Both the position numbers and the translations under genes were made by a program. The notes beneath the pieces were generated by a model. That model was not told the DNA's origin. It worked only from the letters and a program-made list of their open reading frames with translations, and made no database searches. From Clostridia bacterium (lineage in GTDB: Bacteria > Bacillota_A > Clostridia > Christensenellales > Aristaeellaceae), in contig JAFWQM010000083.1 of NCBI GenBank assembly GCA_017509065.1, positions 1 through 28,160 on the forward strand: a stretch of 28,160 nucleotides of DNA, in the 5' to 3' direction. Below are positions 8,083 through 15,935 of this stretch, piece after piece. Every line of letters starts with the position of its first letter. Position 1 is the first letter of the stretch.

Positions 8083-8109
8083 TAGCAAATTTGAATTTTT
8101 ATTCATGAA

Positions 8110-8133
8110 TTAACGATGTTTTACATTGTTTAA
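8110..8133. promoter_or_regulatory. AT-rich imperfect palindrome in the divergent intergenic region
   Basis: TTAAC-G-ATGT-TTT-ACAT-T-GTTTAA forms an inverted repeat centred near 8121, between the importer promoter and the miaA promoter. It may be a regulator site. There is no evidence for which protein would bind it. Confidence 0.35.
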
Positions 8134-8213
8134 TCACATAATTATTCATACAATGCAAAAGAACTGTATAAGTACAATTTTGATTGATCTATACGGCCTT
8201 CAAATGGACATAC

Positions 8214-8243
8214 TTTACATAGACGCAAGACCTATGATACAAT
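8214..8243 (+). promoter_or_regulatory. Promoter of miaA
   Basis: TTTACA (8214-8219) and TACAAT (8238-8243) with an 18-base spacer, 29 bases before the start codon. Confidence 0.65.
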
Positions 8244-8272
8244 AGATTTATCGGAAAACAGGAGGTGCGCGG

Positions 8273-9160
8273 ATGGCGGGCAGGCTGATTGCGGTGATGG
8301 GTACGAACGCTTCGGGAAAGAGCGGGCTTGGCATTGAACTGGCCGCGCGGTACGGGGGCGAGGTCGTTTCCGCTGATTCCCGTCAGGTGTTTAAAGGGCT
8401 GGATCTGGGCAGCGGAAAGGTGACGCCGGAAGAAACTAAAGGCGTGGCGCACCACCTGATCGACGTGTGCGAGCCGGGAGAATTCTTCTCCATGGCGGAT
8501 TTTCAGCGCCTGGCCTACGCCGCCATCGATGATATTATATCAAGAGGAAAAGTGCCTTTTTTAGTAGGCGGCACCGGGCTGTATGTGGACGCGGTAATTG
8601 ACGGCTACGAGCTGTCGGCCATCGAGCCGGATTTAACGCTGCGGGCGCATCTGGAAACCTTCGAGACCCCGGCGTTATACGAAATGCTGAAAGAAAAGCT
8701 GCCTTACACGGACATCGACCCGAAGAACCGCAACCGGGTGATGCGCGCCTTGGAGCGCCTGGCAGCAGGCGACTACCATCCCGGAAAGCACAATCCGCGC
8801 TACGAGGTGTTGAAGCTTGGCGTTACCTGGCCGCGCGAAATCCTGAAAGAGCGCATTGATGAACGCCTGGAACGACGGCTGCGGCAGGGCATGATCGACG
8901 AGGTCAAGGGCCTCATGGACGCGGGCGTCAGCACAGAATTTTTATTGAAGCTGGGCCTGGAATACCGCTATCTCACCGAATACCTGCTGGGTCAATGGAC
9001 CTATGACCAGATGATCGACGAGCTGTCCCGCGCCATCAAACGCTTTGCCAAGCGTCAGATGACCTGGTTCCGCCGGGAAGAAAACCTCCATTGGCTGGAT
9101 ATGAGCAAAGACCCCGTTGCACAGGCAGTGGAACTGATTGATGAGTTTTTGAAAGGTTGA
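8273..9160 (+). CDS. miaA: tRNA dimethylallyltransferase MiaA
   Basis: A 295-residue cytoplasmic enzyme that transfers an isopentenyl group to N6 of A37 in tRNAs reading UNN codons. The P-loop is GTNASGKS (10-17) where the usual form is GPTASGKT. DSRQVF (35-40, usually DSRQVY) is the substrate-recognition loop, and LVGGTGLYVDAVIDG is strongly conserved. The C-terminal half has the K-RFAKRQMTWFR tRNA-binding motif. Length is close to the family norm. ATG 8273 is preceded by AGGAGGT at six bases. The gene is divergent from the amino acid importer and is followed by a tRNA gene, but that tRNA has G at position 37 and would not be its substrate. Confidence 0.95.
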   Translation: MAGRLIAVMGTNASGKSGLGIELAARYGGEVVSADSRQVFKGLDLGSGKVTPEETKGVAHHLIDVCEPGEFFSMADFQRLAYAAIDDIISRGKVPFLVGGTGLYVDAVIDGYELSAIEPDLTLRAHLETFETPALYEMLKEKLPYTDIDPKNRNRVMRALERLAAGDYHPGKHNPRYEVLKLGVTWPREILKERIDERLERRLRQGMIDEVKGLMDAGVSTEFLLKLGLEYRYLTEYLLGQWTYDQMIDELSRAIKRFAKRQMTWFRREENLHWLDMSKDPVAQAVELIDEFLKG

Positions 9161-9195
9161 AAGAATGTGACCTGTGACTTCAAAGAGATTACCAG

Positions 9196-9223
9196 TTGAC
9201 AAATCCCTTTTTTCTGCTATAAT
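9196..9223 (+). promoter_or_regulatory. Consensus promoter of tRNA-Leu
   Basis: TTGACA (9196-9201) and TATAAT (9218-9223), both perfect, with a 16-base spacer, 26 bases before the tRNA. Confidence 0.85.
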
Positions 9224-9249
9224 GATATAGGTCGTTCAGGAAACCCCAT

Positions 9250-9331
9250 GCGGTCGTGGCGGAATTGGCATACGCGCACGTTTGAGGGGCGTGTTCTTAA
9301 CCGAGTACGGGTTCAAGTCCCGTCGACCGCA
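9250..9331 (+). tRNA. tRNA-Leu(GAG)
   Basis: The acceptor stem GCGGTCG (9250-9256) pairs with CGACCGC (9324-9330), followed by discriminator A9331. The anticodon arm CACGT/GCGTG encloses loop TTGAGGG with anticodon GAG, reading CUC and CUU. A T arm ACGGG-TTCAAGT-CCCGT is clear, and a somewhat long variable region fits a class II tRNA. CCA is not encoded. Base 37 is G, the usual target of TrmD methylation rather than of MiaA. Confidence 0.93.
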
Positions 9332-9337
9332 CTTGAA

Positions 9338-9374
9338 AGAAGCCATGGAAACATTACGTTTTCAGGGCTTTTTT
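9338..9374 (+). terminator. Terminator of the tRNA-Leu gene
   Basis: AAGCC pairs with GGCTT and TGGAAAC with GTTTTCA around loop ATTAC, followed by TTTTTT. Confidence 0.8.
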
Positions 9375-9502
9375 CGTTCAATGGGGCAGTTTATTGGATT
9401 CTTGTTTTTGGCGCTATGTTGATATCAGGGTGTAATATACAATGGGAAAATTGCAAAAACAAAAATTGAATTGCAAATATGGATTCACTCCATGATTGAA
9501 AA

Positions 9503-9529
9503 TGGCAACGTTTGTCGAAAACGGTGCCA
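9503..9529. other. Inverted repeat directly upstream of the glmM promoter
   Basis: TGGCA-A-CGTTT (9503-9513) pairs with AAACG-G-TGCCA (9519-9529) with one internal mismatch and a 5-base loop. It ends four bases before the -35 box, so it may be an operator. No T run follows, so it is unlikely to be a terminator. The rest of 9375-9500 shows no gene. Confidence 0.4.
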
Positions 9530-9533
9530 AGCC

Positions 9534-9562
9534 TTGACATCCATTTTCAGGTAGATTATAAT
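9534..9562 (+). promoter_or_regulatory. Consensus promoter of glmM
   Basis: TTGACA (9534-9539) and TATAAT (9557-9562), both perfect, with a 17-base spacer. Confidence 0.88.
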
Positions 9563-9631
9563 AGCACAGTTCATTTATGGACAAAGAACGCGTCGGCGTG
9601 GGATATCCCGGGCGCAAGGAGGATTCACATT

Positions 9632-10978
9632 ATGGGTAAATATTTCGGCACGGACGGGTTCCGCGGAGAAGCGAACGTCAATCTCACCGTGGAGCACGCT
9701 TTCAAGGTTGGCCGCTATATCGGTTATTATTATGGAAGAGGCCACAAAGCCCGCATCGTGATCGGCAAGGACACGCGCCTGTCCAGCTATATGTTTGAAT
9801 ACGCGCTGGCCGCGGGCCTGAGCGCCAGCGGCGCGGACGTGTACCTGCTGCACGTAACCACCACGCCTTCCGTGGCGTATGTCACCCGCAGCGAACGGTT
9901 TGACTGCGGCATTATGATTTCCGCCAGTCACAATCCCTATTACGACAACGGCATCAAGCTGATCAACGGCAACGGCGAAAAGATGGCCGACGAAGTGACC
10001 AACCAGATCGAAAAATATATCGACGGCGAGCTGCCCGAAGCGCCTTACGCCACTCGGGACAATATCGGCCGCACCATCGACTATGCCGCCGGCCGCAACC
10101 GGTATATCGGCTACCTGATTTCCCTGGCCCGGTTCTCCTTCAAGGGCTTTAAGGTTGGCCTGGACTGTGCCAACGGCTCCACCTGGATGATCGCCAAATC
10201 CGTGTTTGAGGCCCTCGGCGCGGAAACCTATGTGATCAACAACACGCCCGACGGCGTGAACATCAACACCAACTGCGGTTCCACTCACATTGAGAATTTG
10301 CAGAAATATGTGGTGGAAAATCACCTGGACGTTGGCTTCGCTTACGACGGCGACGCTGACCGCTGCCTGGCTGTGGATGAGCACGGCGAACTGGTAGACG
10401 GCGACAAGATCCTGTATATTTACGGTACGTACATGAAGAAACGCGACAAGCTGACCACCAACACCGTGGTCAGCACCGTGATGAGCAACTACGGCTTCAC
10501 CAAGGCGCTCAAGGACGCGGGCATTGACTGGATGGAAACCAAGGTGGGCGACCGGTACGTGTATGAATGCATGCGCGCGGGCGGCCATCTGATCGGCGGC
10601 GAGGAAAGCGGCCACATTATTTTTGCCAAGTACGCCACCACCGGCGACGGCGTGCTGACCTCCATCAAGCTGATGCAGGCGATGCTGGATCAGAAGCTGC
10701 CGCTTTCCAAATTAGCGGAGCCTTGTACGCTGTATCCCAGAGTGCAGATGAACGTGAAGGTGTTCGACAAAGACACCGCCGTCAACAATCCCGCCGTGCA
10801 GGCCGCCTACAAGCAGGCGCAGAAGGAACTGGAAGGCGACGGCCGTGCCCTGTTGCGCAAGAGCGGCACCGAACCCGTGGTGCGCGTGATGGCGGAAGCC
10901 AGCAAAAAGGAAACCTGCCAGAAATATGTGGATCAGATCATCGAAGTGATGAAGAACGAAAGGCTTGTGAAAGAGTAA
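9632..10978 (+). CDS. glmM: Phosphoglucosamine mutase GlmM
   Basis: A 448-residue enzyme converting glucosamine-6-phosphate to glucosamine-1-phosphate on the way to UDP-GlcNAc and peptidoglycan. It begins KYFGTDGFRGEAN as GlmM proteins do. The phosphoserine loop ISASHNPYYDNG gives Ser99. The metal loop DGDADR has Asp239, Asp241 and Asp243. The C-terminal phosphate-binding motif is RKSGTEPVVRVM. Length matches the family. ATG 9632 follows AAGGAGG at nine bases; an in-frame extension further upstream would start within the inverted repeat before the promoter and is rejected. The next gene, 22 bases downstream, is a GlmU-acetyltransferase-like protein, so the two form a UDP-GlcNAc supply operon. 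A related phosphohexomutase specificity is less likely given the N-terminal signature. Confidence 0.93.
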   Translation: MGKYFGTDGFRGEANVNLTVEHAFKVGRYIGYYYGRGHKARIVIGKDTRLSSYMFEYALAAGLSASGADVYLLHVTTTPSVAYVTRSERFDCGIMISASHNPYYDNGIKLINGNGEKMADEVTNQIEKYIDGELPEAPYATRDNIGRTIDYAAGRNRYIGYLISLARFSFKGFKVGLDCANGSTWMIAKSVFEALGAETYVINNTPDGVNINTNCGSTHIENLQKYVVENHLDVGFAYDGDADRCLAVDEHGELVDGDKILYIYGTYMKKRDKLTTNTVVSTVMSNYGFTKALKDAGIDWMETKVGDRYVYECMRAGGHLIGGEESGHIIFAKYATTGDGVLTSIKLMQAMLDQKLPLSKLAEPCTLYPRVQMNVKVFDKDTAVNNPAVQAAYKQAQKELEGDGRALLRKSGTEPVVRVMAEASKKETCQKYVDQIIEVMKNERLVKE

Positions 10979-11000
10979 TATCAGGCAGGAGGTAATCAGA

Positions 11001-11663
11001 ATGTATAAAACCAAAGACCTATACGACCTTTCCCACACCCTGGCGGCGCCGCTGCTGGAAAAGACGGAATACCCCTGGGAAGCGCTGGACGGGATCAAGG
11101 ATTTCATTCTGGCTTTGGGTCCGACGCTGCCCAAGGATGAATACGACGAAGTAAAGCCCAACGTATGGGTAGCGAAGGACGCGAACGTGTACCCCTCCGC
11201 CCTGCTGAACCCGCCCTGCATCATCGGGCACAAGACCGAGGTGCGCCACTGCGCGTTCATCCGCGGCAGCGCGCTGGTCGGCGACGGCGCTGTGGTGGGC
11301 AATTCGGTGGAGATCAAAAATGCCATCCTCTTCGACGGCGTGCAGGTGCCGCATTTCAACTATGTCGGCGACTCCGTGATGGGTTACAAGAGCCACATGG
11401 GCGCGGGGTCCGTGACCTCCAACGTCAAGAGCGACAAAACGCTGGTGGTGGTCAAGGACGGCAAAGAAGAAATTGCCACCGGGCGGAAGAAGTTCGGCGC
11501 GATGGTGGGCGATCTGGTGGAAGTCGGCTGCAACAGCGTGCTCAACCCCGGCACCGTGCTCGGCCCCCGGGCCAGCGTATACCCCACATCCTGCGTCCGC
11601 GGCGTGATTCCCGCCGATCATATCTTCAAGAATAAAAATGAAATCGTTCTGAGAAAGAAGTAA
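11001..11663 (+). CDS. Left-handed beta-helix acyltransferase similar to the GlmU C-terminal domain
   Basis: A 220-residue protein built of hexapeptide repeats from about residue 55 to 205. The stretch VGNSVEIKNAI, then VPHFNYVGDS and GAGSVTSN, follows the acetyltransferase half of GlmU (E-x-KN, H-x-Y-x-GD, GAGT-x-x-x-N). His118 sits at the place of the GlmU catalytic histidine. The uridylyltransferase half is missing; residues 1-54 are a helical N-terminus instead. ATG 11001 has AGGAGGT eight bases upstream. Placed after glmM, it probably acetylates glucosamine-1-phosphate or a related amino sugar. Proteins of this type are often annotated as UDP-GlcNAc pyrophosphorylase, but no pyrophosphorylase motif is seen here. 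Confidence 0.82.
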   Translation: MYKTKDLYDLSHTLAAPLLEKTEYPWEALDGIKDFILALGPTLPKDEYDEVKPNVWVAKDANVYPSALLNPPCIIGHKTEVRHCAFIRGSALVGDGAVVGNSVEIKNAILFDGVQVPHFNYVGDSVMGYKSHMGAGSVTSNVKSDKTLVVVKDGKEEIATGRKKFGAMVGDLVEVGCNSVLNPGTVLGPRASVYPTSCVRGVIPADHIFKNKNEIVLRKK

Positions 11664-11666
11664 GAA

Positions 11667-11692
11667 ACAGCGCTGCCCGCGGGCAGCGCTGT
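11667..11692 (+). terminator. Probable terminator of the glmM operon
   Basis: A perfect 26-base palindrome (ACAGCGCTGCCCG and its complement). The T run after it is weak, so termination here is likely but not certain. Confidence 0.55.
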
Positions 11693-11780
11693 AATGATTT
11701 GCGATGATTCATCCGTTTGCCTGAAAAGCGCATCCAATCAGACAGCAATCCGACCGATTATCAGGCAATATGGCAATATC

Positions 11781-11809
11781 AAAAAGGAACGCCCCGAAAG
11801 AGGCGTTCC
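11781..11809 (-). terminator. Intrinsic terminator of the LplA-type binding protein gene
   Basis: GGAACGCC (11786-11793) pairs with GGCGTTCC (11802-11809). On the minus strand the stem is followed by TTTTT (11785-11781). Confidence 0.85.
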
Positions 11810-11824
11810 CTGTTTGGTTATGGA

Positions 11825-13501
11825 TTATTCAGCGACAGCCGCGATCTTGGCGTCCACTTCGACCTGCCACTTCTGGCAGTCGTATTCGAACAGCTGATCG
11901 TAGCCCAGGCCGTCCATTTCGGCGACCATCTTATCCCACAGGGCTTCAAATTCGTCGTCGCTCTCAGCCGCGAACATCTGCCAGGTGTACTTGCAAAGCG
12001 CCTTGTTGATTTCGTTGCGCAGGAGCTCGATGTCGTTGGTGTCGGTAGCCAGGTTCGCCACGCAGTTGGGGCTGATGACGATCTTGTTGTTCTTCTTCAT
12101 CCAGTCCACGGGATCCTGGGCGTCGAAGCGGGCCTGCCATTCCTTCTTCATTTCGGTCATGTTCTTGGCAATGTAGGAAGCCCAGTACTTCTGGTCGTAG
12201 GTTTCACCGGTGTTGGGGTTCAGGCAGATGGAGCCGCACAGCCACTGGTTGATGGCGTTGTTGCCGTCCTGATAGCCGCCGCCGCCGTATTCTTCGGGCA
12301 CGGGCAGGTTATCCATCAGCGCGTTGTCCTTGTAGGGGATATATTTGCCGTCCTCGCCGACGATGTAGTTCAGGCCTTCGATACCGCAGTGCTGGAAGGT
12401 CAGCCCTTCGGGGCTGGCATACCAGTTGAGGAATTCCAGGATCTTTTCGTACTTTTCGCCTTCCACCTTGGAGCCGATGCCCCAGACACGGGAGGAGCCG
12501 AAGAAGTTGTCGGCGTCAGCGTAGAACATGGCGTCTTCCACGGGGATGACCTGGAAGGCGGTGCCGTTGTCCATACGATCCTGACTGTTCCAGAATCCCT
12601 GCTGCCAGCTGTACCAGATCAGGTCAACCTGGCCGTTCTGCAGCTTGCCCACGAAGGCGTTCCAATCCTGCTCGAAGGATTCGGGATCCACCAGGCCCAT
12701 CTGATACGCCTTGTTGAGGAACTTGGTGATCTTGTAATAGCCGCCGTCCTTGTCATAGAGCTTGACGAAGGTGTTGTCGGGCTTGAGCATGGCGGCGCCC
12801 TTGAGCTTGTCGCCGTACCAGGTGGTCAGCTGCACCACGTTGGCGGGGCCGGACATGTTGTCGTTGTTGTCCCAGTCGGGCCAGAGGGAGATGGGATAGG
12901 CGGGGTCGCCGTTTTCATTGGCGGGATGGATTTCATGGATCTTGGCCAGCAGATCCAGCAGGCCGTCCAGATCCTTCACGTCGGGGCTGCCCACAGCCTT
13001 GTACAAATCCCAGCGCACCTGGGGAGAGGAGTAAATCATTTCACCGGTGACGCCCACGGCGGAGGTGTTCACCATTTCAGCGGGGATGCCGTAGTACACG
13101 CCCTCGCCCTTATTCAGGCTGGCGTTGTAGGCTTTGATCTGCTGATGGAAGGGCTTGAGGTTTTCGATCTCCAGCACGCGGTCGCTGATGTCCTTCACCA
13201 GTCCGGCCTCGATGCAGTTGACGAACTTGGATTTGTCCATGATCAGCACGTCGCCCAGGTTGCCGTCGGCGGCGCGGGTGGCATAGACGCTCTCGCCGGC
13301 GACCTGGGGCGCGATAATATTGAGCTCAATATTAAAGCGATCCTTGACCACCTTGGCGAACCAGCCGGTCTGGATGCCGTGATAGTTGGCGGCATCATCG
13401 TAGAAGTCGATGACCATGGGAGCTTCCTCGGCCATCGCGGCGACAGTCAGCATGGGGATAACCATGATGACCGTCAGCAGCAGGGACAGAAACCGTTTCA
13501 T
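11825..13501 (-). CDS. Sugar ABC transporter substrate-binding protein, LplA/YtcQ type
   Basis: A 558-residue exported protein. ATG 13501 is preceded by AAGGAGG at seven bases. The signal peptide (1-25) ends VAAMAEE and has no cysteine, so the protein is not a classical lipoprotein. The size, the ending of the binding domain in repeated Trp/Tyr-rich segments, and the partner permeases next door fit the large family-1 binding proteins that bind oligosaccharides or complex glycans. Examples of sequence hallmarks are FAKVVKDRFNIELN, YYGIPAEM and FLNKAYQMGLVDPESF. It is the last gene of a minus-strand operon with two permeases, and its message is preceded by an array of hairpins. The sugar is unknown. 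Confidence 0.87.
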   Translation of the reverse strand: MKRFLSLLLTVIMVIPMLTVAAMAEEAPMVIDFYDDAANYHGIQTGWFAKVVKDRFNIELNIIAPQVAGESVYATRAADGNLGDVLIMDKSKFVNCIEAGLVKDISDRVLEIENLKPFHQQIKAYNASLNKGEGVYYGIPAEMVNTSAVGVTGEMIYSSPQVRWDLYKAVGSPDVKDLDGLLDLLAKIHEIHPANENGDPAYPISLWPDWDNNDNMSGPANVVQLTTWYGDKLKGAAMLKPDNTFVKLYDKDGGYYKITKFLNKAYQMGLVDPESFEQDWNAFVGKLQNGQVDLIWYSWQQGFWNSQDRMDNGTAFQVIPVEDAMFYADADNFFGSSRVWGIGSKVEGEKYEKILEFLNWYASPEGLTFQHCGIEGLNYIVGEDGKYIPYKDNALMDNLPVPEEYGGGGYQDGNNAINQWLCGSICLNPNTGETYDQKYWASYIAKNMTEMKKEWQARFDAQDPVDWMKKNNKIVISPNCVANLATDTNDIELLRNEINKALCKYTWQMFAAESDDEFEALWDKMVAEMDGLGYDQLFEYDCQKWQVEVDAKIAAVAE

Positions 13502-13522
13502 ACAAGTACCTCCTTAATATTT

Positions 13523-13543
13523 TTAAGGCATTCCGTGCCTTAA
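13523..13543 (-). promoter_or_regulatory. Hairpin just upstream of the binding-protein ribosome site
   Basis: TTAAGGCA (13523-13530) and TGCCTTAA (13536-13543) enclose a 5-base loop. On the minus strand the hairpin ends about seven bases before AAGGAGG, where it could protect the 5' end of a processed message. Confidence 0.55.
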
Positions 13544-13570
13544 GGAACGAGGGTTGGTAAAACTCAGCAT

Positions 13571-13779
13571 CCGCAGCCTCAATCGGCGCGACTGTTCCGC
13601 AACCTCAATAGTCGCAATTCCCCTTCATGGGAAAGTTGCTCCTTTTCGGTTGATCTCACCTCGGACAGAGCACCCGCCACCGGCGGCTGTCCGCGGTTCG
13701 TCCTTCATGGGCAGATCGCTTGTTTCGGCTGATTTTACCGCCGATTTTATGTCGCCACAGGCGAAAATCGGCGGTTCAT
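13571..13779 (-). repeat. Array of about three 80-base units, each containing a different hairpin
   Basis: The linker blocks 13622-13660 and 13702-13739 are imperfect copies (CCTTCATGGG, then TTTCGG, then TGAT) 80 bases apart. Each is preceded by a GTTCGT/ATTCCC-type motif, and a third such motif (GGTTCAT) runs into the permease stop codon. Between the linkers are three hairpins with unrelated stems. Stem one is GCGACT/AGTCGC (13588-13593 with 13610-13615). Stem two is CGGACAG/CTGTCCG (13662-13668 with 13687-13693), which encloses a CCGCC/GGCGG stem. Stem three is 11 bp (13738-13748 with 13764-13774) and encloses CGCC/GGCG. There is also a 13-base near-direct repeat, CCGCAGCCTCAAT at 13571 and CCGCAACCTCAAT at 13597. 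No gene is seen here apart from one 27-codon open frame on the minus strand. Confidence 0.6.
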
Positions 13780-14729
13780 CCTTTCACCGCGCCGATCATG
13801 ATGCCCTTGGTGAAGAAGCGCTGGAAGAAGGGATACACGCAGATGATGGGGAACACGACCACCACCGTGACCGTCATACGGATGGACGTGGCCGTGGCGG
13901 CGTGGGCCAGGCTGGCCATCATGGCGGAGGACGAGGTGGAATTGCTCACCAGCGCTTTCAGGCTGGACGCCTGGTTGATATACTGGAAGAGCACGAACTG
14001 GAGCGTGTACAGCTTGGGATCGCTCATCAGCAGCAGCGTATCCTGGAAAGCGTTCCATTGATTGACCGCCGCAAACACCGCGATGGTGGCCATGATAGGC
14101 TTGATCACGGGCAGCATGATGCGGAAGAAGATCGTCAGCGTGCCCGCGCCGTCGATTTCAGCCGCCTCCCGCAATTCGAGGGGCACCGATTCCACATAGG
14201 TTTTGCACAGCACGATGTAGAAGGGCTGAATCAGCATGGGAAAAATGTAGCCCCAGAAGTTGTTGGTCATGCCGATCAGCTTCATCGTCAGAAACCAGGG
14301 GATAATCCCCGCGTTGATGTACATCGTCACCGTCACCATCCGGTACCACAGCTTGCGGTGCCAGAGGGTTTTCCGGGTGAACATGTAGCCAAGAAACGCC
14401 GCGATGATCACGGTCAGCACCGTGCCGATCACCGTGCGCATGATGGAAGTCCGCGCCGCGTCCCACAGGCCGGGAATGTTGCCCACGGATACATAGTTTT
14501 TGAAGTGGATTTCCATGGGCCAGAAAATCACCTTGCCGCGTTCGCTCAGGTTGTTGGCGCTGATGGAGTTGATGATAATATAATAGAAAGGATACACGCA
14601 CACGAAAGCGAACAGCGAGTAGACAAAATAGGTGACGGCGCTGATGATCTTGTCGCCGGTGCTGGTTTTGATTTTGCTTTTGGACGGGATGGCGGGCATC
14701 GTATCTTTTTCCGATGCGTGACGGCTCAT
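13776..14729 (-). CDS. Sugar ABC transporter permease, LplC/YtcP type
   Basis: A 317-residue membrane protein with about six transmembrane segments; the first is TYFVYSLFAFVCVYPFYYIIINSI. The EAA loop REAAEIDGAGTLTIFFRIMLPVIKP contacts the ATPase. The C-terminal YPFFQRFFTKGIMIGAVKG ending is the signature of the LplC/YtcP subgroup. ATG 14729 was chosen because AGGAGG stands nine bases before it; the preceding TTG is closer to that site. It works with the LplB-type permease encoded upstream. No ATPase gene is in this operon, so a shared MsmX-like ATPase probably powers it. Confidence 0.88.
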   Translation of the reverse strand: MSRHASEKDTMPAIPSKSKIKTSTGDKIISAVTYFVYSLFAFVCVYPFYYIIINSISANNLSERGKVIFWPMEIHFKNYVSVGNIPGLWDAARTSIMRTVIGTVLTVIIAAFLGYMFTRKTLWHRKLWYRMVTVTMYINAGIIPWFLTMKLIGMTNNFWGYIFPMLIQPFYIVLCKTYVESVPLELREAAEIDGAGTLTIFFRIMLPVIKPIMATIAVFAAVNQWNAFQDTLLLMSDPKLYTLQFVLFQYINQASSLKALVSNSTSSSAMMASLAHAATATSIRMTVTVVVVFPIICVYPFFQRFFTKGIMIGAVKG

Positions 14730-14772
14730 TGCTTTCAACCTCCTCGTTTGCTTTTTCCGCGCCGGGCGTTTT

Positions 14773-15705
14773 TCAGATGAAGCCCTCGCCGCGGATCAGC
14801 TTGGACACGGTGTTCGTCACGAACAGCAGCGCCACGCTGACGACGCTTTTGAGAATGCTGATGGCGGTGGAGAGGGGATACATGCCCGTGCCGCTGGTGG
14901 CCATGTTGTACACGTACAGGTCAAGCACTTCGATGTAGTCCTGGTTGAACGCGTTCTGGAACACGTAATACTGCTCCATGCCGTTGGACAGGAAGTTGGC
15001 CAGGTTCAGCATCACGATCACGAAATAAGTCGGAAGCAGACTGGGAATGGTGATATGCCAGATGATCTGCATCCGCGTCGCGCCGTCCACCTTGGCGGCT
15101 TCGATCATCTGCTCGTCGATGCCGGAAATGGCGGCCAGATACATGATGGCGGCCCAGCCGGCGTTTTTCCACGTGAGCCACAGCCACATCTTGAACCACA
15201 GATGATCCGTGGATTTGAGGAAGGAGATGGGCTTGGAGATAAAGCCCAGATCCTGCAATACGCTGTTCACCGCGCCGTTGGTGCCAAAGAGCGTAAACGC
15301 GAAAGCGAATACCAGCACCCAGCTGATGAAGTTGGGCAGGGTGGTCACGGTCTGCACGAACTTGCGGAAGGGCTTGCACTTGATTTCGTTGAGGAACACC
15401 GCGAACACCATGGGGAACCAGCTGAAGAACAGAGAAATGCCGCTCATGGCGAAGGTGTTGCGCAGCACCCGGATCACGTTTTTGAGCCGGACCGGATTGT
15501 TCACGATGGTAGCGAACCACTTGAACCCAACGAACGTTTCATTCGTAATAGGGAAGGGCGGCCGGTAATCGTGGAAAGCGTAGATCCAGCCGTACAGCGG
15601 GAAATACGAAAACAAAGCCACCAGGATCAGGAAGGGGAGAATATAAAGAAATTCAATGTAAGAACGCCTTTTTTTATAATCAATGCGCCTCTCGGCTTTC
15701 TGCAT
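14773..15705 (-). CDS. Sugar ABC transporter permease, LplB/YtcO type
   Basis: A 310-residue membrane protein. ATG 15705 lies seven bases after AGGAGG; the GTG at 15711 is too close to that site. Six transmembrane segments are visible, beginning FLYILPFLILVALFSYFPLYG, with the subgroup motif WIYAFHDYRP. The EAA loop is IEAAKVDGATRMQIIWHITIPSLLPT. It ends SKLIRGEGFI, the usual LplB C-terminus. It is the first gene of the operon and forms the membrane channel with the LplC-type partner, whose start is 43 bases downstream. Confidence 0.88.
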   Translation of the reverse strand: MQKAERRIDYKKRRSYIEFLYILPFLILVALFSYFPLYGWIYAFHDYRPPFPITNETFVGFKWFATIVNNPVRLKNVIRVLRNTFAMSGISLFFSWFPMVFAVFLNEIKCKPFRKFVQTVTTLPNFISWVLVFAFAFTLFGTNGAVNSVLQDLGFISKPISFLKSTDHLWFKMWLWLTWKNAGWAAIMYLAAISGIDEQMIEAAKVDGATRMQIIWHITIPSLLPTYFVIVMLNLANFLSNGMEQYYVFQNAFNQDYIEVLDLYVYNMATSGTGMYPLSTAISILKSVVSVALLFVTNTVSKLIRGEGFI

Positions 15706-15763
15706 ATCCACACCTCCTCAAAACGCGGGCCAATCACCCGGCTTTTTGGTTTGTTTTCCGTGT

Positions 15764-15778
15764 GGCTGACTGTCAGCC
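15764..15778 (-). promoter_or_regulatory. Leader hairpin of the LplB operon
   Basis: GGCTGA-CTG-TCAGCC is a compact perfect inverted repeat between the promoter and the first gene. It could be an operator or a 5' stabilising structure. Confidence 0.4.
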
Positions 15779-15796
15779 CCTCTGTTTTTCAACAAA

Positions 15797-15825
15797 ATGA
15801 TAGCATCCCGTATCCGCGCAAACAA
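15797..15825 (-). promoter_or_regulatory. Probable promoter of the LplB-LplC-LplA operon
   Basis: On the minus strand TTGTTT (15825-15820) and TATCAT (15802-15797) are spaced by 17 bases, about 90 bases before the first start codon. The boxes are imperfect. The rest of 15706-15935 shows no gene. Confidence 0.5.
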
Positions 15826-15935
15826 GGCAATTCATTGCATAAATTGGGACATATTATGCCAATGCAAAGAAAATACAATCGCTATGTAACCAGGACGGAC
15901 AGGCCCGCTCCTTCCGTCCGCCCTTGCTTGCCTTA

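Noticed and set aside
9512..9631. Longer N-terminus for GlmM
   Set aside because: The extra codons would run through the inverted repeat and both promoter boxes. The family start MGKYFGTDGFRG has a perfect ribosome site.
11717..13543. Open frame of 608 codons on the plus strand
   Set aside because: It is antisense to the LplA-type binding protein gene and rich in Val/His/Gly repeats caused by the codon pattern of the real gene. No promoter or ribosome site is seen.
13502..13775. Known riboswitch before the LplA-type binding protein
   Set aside because: None of the familiar riboswitch cores could be recognised. The structure is a repeated set of hairpins instead.
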